NCBI GenBank assembly: GCA_013375495.1
Contig: JABXKC010000014.1
Location: 18,973 to 82,972 of the forward strand
Source: Promethearchaeota archaeon
GTDB lineage: Archaea; Asgardarchaeota; Lokiarchaeia; Sigynarchaeales; SOKP01
DNA: 64,000 nt
Direction: 5' to 3'
Part shown: positions 63,413-64,000 of the stretch, piece after piece
How positions within the stretch are numbered: position 1 is the first letter of the stretch
Layout: each line of letters starts with the position of its first letter
Translations under genes and position numbers: made by a program
The notes under the pieces: model-generated
Database searches by the model: none
Told to the model about the DNA's origin: nothing
The model's input: only the letters and a program-made list of their open reading frames with translations

Positions 63413-64000
63413 TTAAACCTTAAAAACAACTTCTTTTGTTAATGTATCTAATTTAATTAATTTTTGAGAAATGAACATTTTTGTTTTCTCAGATGTTATT
63501 TTTGGATTGTTATGTACTAAATCTTGAACAACTGAATGATATTTTTGACTTTTTTTAGCTAATTTTCTGTGAAGTTCATTCTCGTTATCATATAGTGGGA
63601 TCGGAAAAGAGAATGGTCTTTTATGAATATGTCTGCTGGATTTTATTATTTTAATGTTTTTCGAAAAGATAGGAGCGTTAAATATAGCTGATAGATAATG
63701 AGCTTCGTTTTGTGAGTCTGTAGAATAATAATAATTTTCAGAGCAGATAACTATCTCTTTCTCTTCATTATCGATAACTGCTGATTTTAAGCGTGAGCCA
63801 CTTGCGTTGTATACTACTATATATTGTTTGTTTTTATCCTGTTTGGTTAATTTATTCCAGTAGTTTAAATTTGAAAAAAGGGTGTAAATATTACTCGTTT
63901 CTTTTTTGTTTTCTTGGTAAAATTTGTTGAGCATATCATAAAATTCCCGAGCTTGTGGATTTGCTCGAAGATGTTTATCATCCATTTTAAAATCTCGATT
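63413..64000 (-). CDS. C-terminal part of a large DNA methylase (target-recognition region), cut by window edge
   Basis: The frame is open to the window edge beyond the ATG at 63985, so this is probably the end of a larger gene. The readable part has IVVYNASGSRLKSAVI, ENYYYSTDSQNEAHYLSAIFNAP and SSRHIHKRPFSFPIPLYDNENELHRKLA, the wording found at the C-terminus of N6-adenine DNA methylases and fused restriction-modification enzymes (Eco57I/YeeA/PglX type), where it lies in the target-recognition domain. The catalytic part would be outside. A free-standing short gene starting at 63985 is less likely. Confidence 0.65.
   Translation of the reverse strand, partial: NRDFKMDDKHLRANPQAREFYDMLNKFYQENKKETSNIYTLFSNLNYWNKLTKQDKNKQYIVVYNASGSRLKSAVIDNEEKEIVICSENYYYSTDSQNEAHYLSAIFNAPIFSKNIKIIKSSRHIHKRPFSFPIPLYDNENELHRKLAKKSQKYHSVVQDLVHNNPKITSEKTKMFISQKLIKLDTLTKEVVFKV

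Overview
The window is AT-rich, gene-dense archaeal DNA, most likely from an Asgard archaeon. Archaeal markers are the KH/beta-CASP ribonuclease FttA (aCPSF1), archaeal EF-2, deoxyhypusine synthase, pyruvoyl arginine decarboxylase, CofE of F420 synthesis, a DUF123 protein and a tRNA-Gln with a bulge-helix-bulge (BHB) intron. The Asgard assignment rests on eukaryote-like proteins: a Roadblock/LC7 protein, an MglA-type Ras-superfamily GTPase, a UFL1-like zinc-finger/tandem winged-helix protein, a protein resembling the IFT52 GIFT domain, and a Par14-like parvulin. Bacterial-type genes (gyrAB, gatAB, haloalkane dehalogenase, UroD-type methyltransferase) are interspersed, as is usual for that group. 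The exact lineage cannot be told from the window.

Layout. 0-8.4 kb: EF-2 (truncated by the window edge), purN, fttA with a repeat-rich leader, an SRPBCC protein, a polyferredoxin, an HD phosphohydrolase, then a candidate structured RNA and tRNA-Gln(CUG). 8.4-16.3 kb (minus strand): parvulin, iron-sulfur protein, NikR-like regulator, the 790-residue UFL1-like protein, a NicO/TauE-like membrane protein and two glycosyltransferases. 16.5-23.7 kb: DMT transporter, haloalkane dehalogenase, radical SAM protein, membrane-anchored solute-binding protein, fucose-isomerase-like protein. 23.7-32.3 kb: orphan DNA methyltransferase, two paralogous coiled-coil proteins, DUF72, membrane proteins, a His-rich methyltransferase, acyltransferase. 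32.4-43.2 kb: corrinoid protein plus UroD-type methyltransferase, flavodoxin, MenB/BadI-like crotonase and 3-hydroxyacyl-CoA dehydrogenase, small unknown proteins, SDR dehydrogenase, two peptidases. 43.4-54.6 kb: acyltransferase-like membrane protein and Roadblock protein sharing a promoter element, gatAB, MBL protein, asnS, pdaD/dys, an acidic microprotein, cofE/folP. 54.8-64 kb: gyrB-gyrA, cupin, GIFT-like protein, phosphoesterase, GTPase, DEAD-box helicase and the C-terminal part of a DNA methylase.

The most unusual signals concern gene expression. (1) tRNA-Gln carries a 30-nt intron in the T loop with a textbook BHB motif, and has C33 instead of U33. (2) The conserved 5' end of gyrB is separated from the rest of the gene by about 31 extra nucleotides that break the frame. 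(3) Four genes (gatB, both coiled-coil paralogues, the MBL protein) have conserved N-termini but no ATG/GTG/TTG; each has a Shine-Dalgarno sequence placed to start at CTG, ATT or ATA. Ordinary genes here often start at TTG or GTG behind GGTG-type Shine-Dalgarno sequences.

Functional links: pdaD and dys lie head to head (polyamine supply and hypusine formation); cofE and folP are divergent (F420 and pterin); gatAB lacks a nearby gatC and sits close to asnS; the corrinoid/UroD pair is translationally coupled and implies corrinoid methyl transfer; two glycosyltransferases and two acyltransferase-type membrane proteins suggest surface glycan work.
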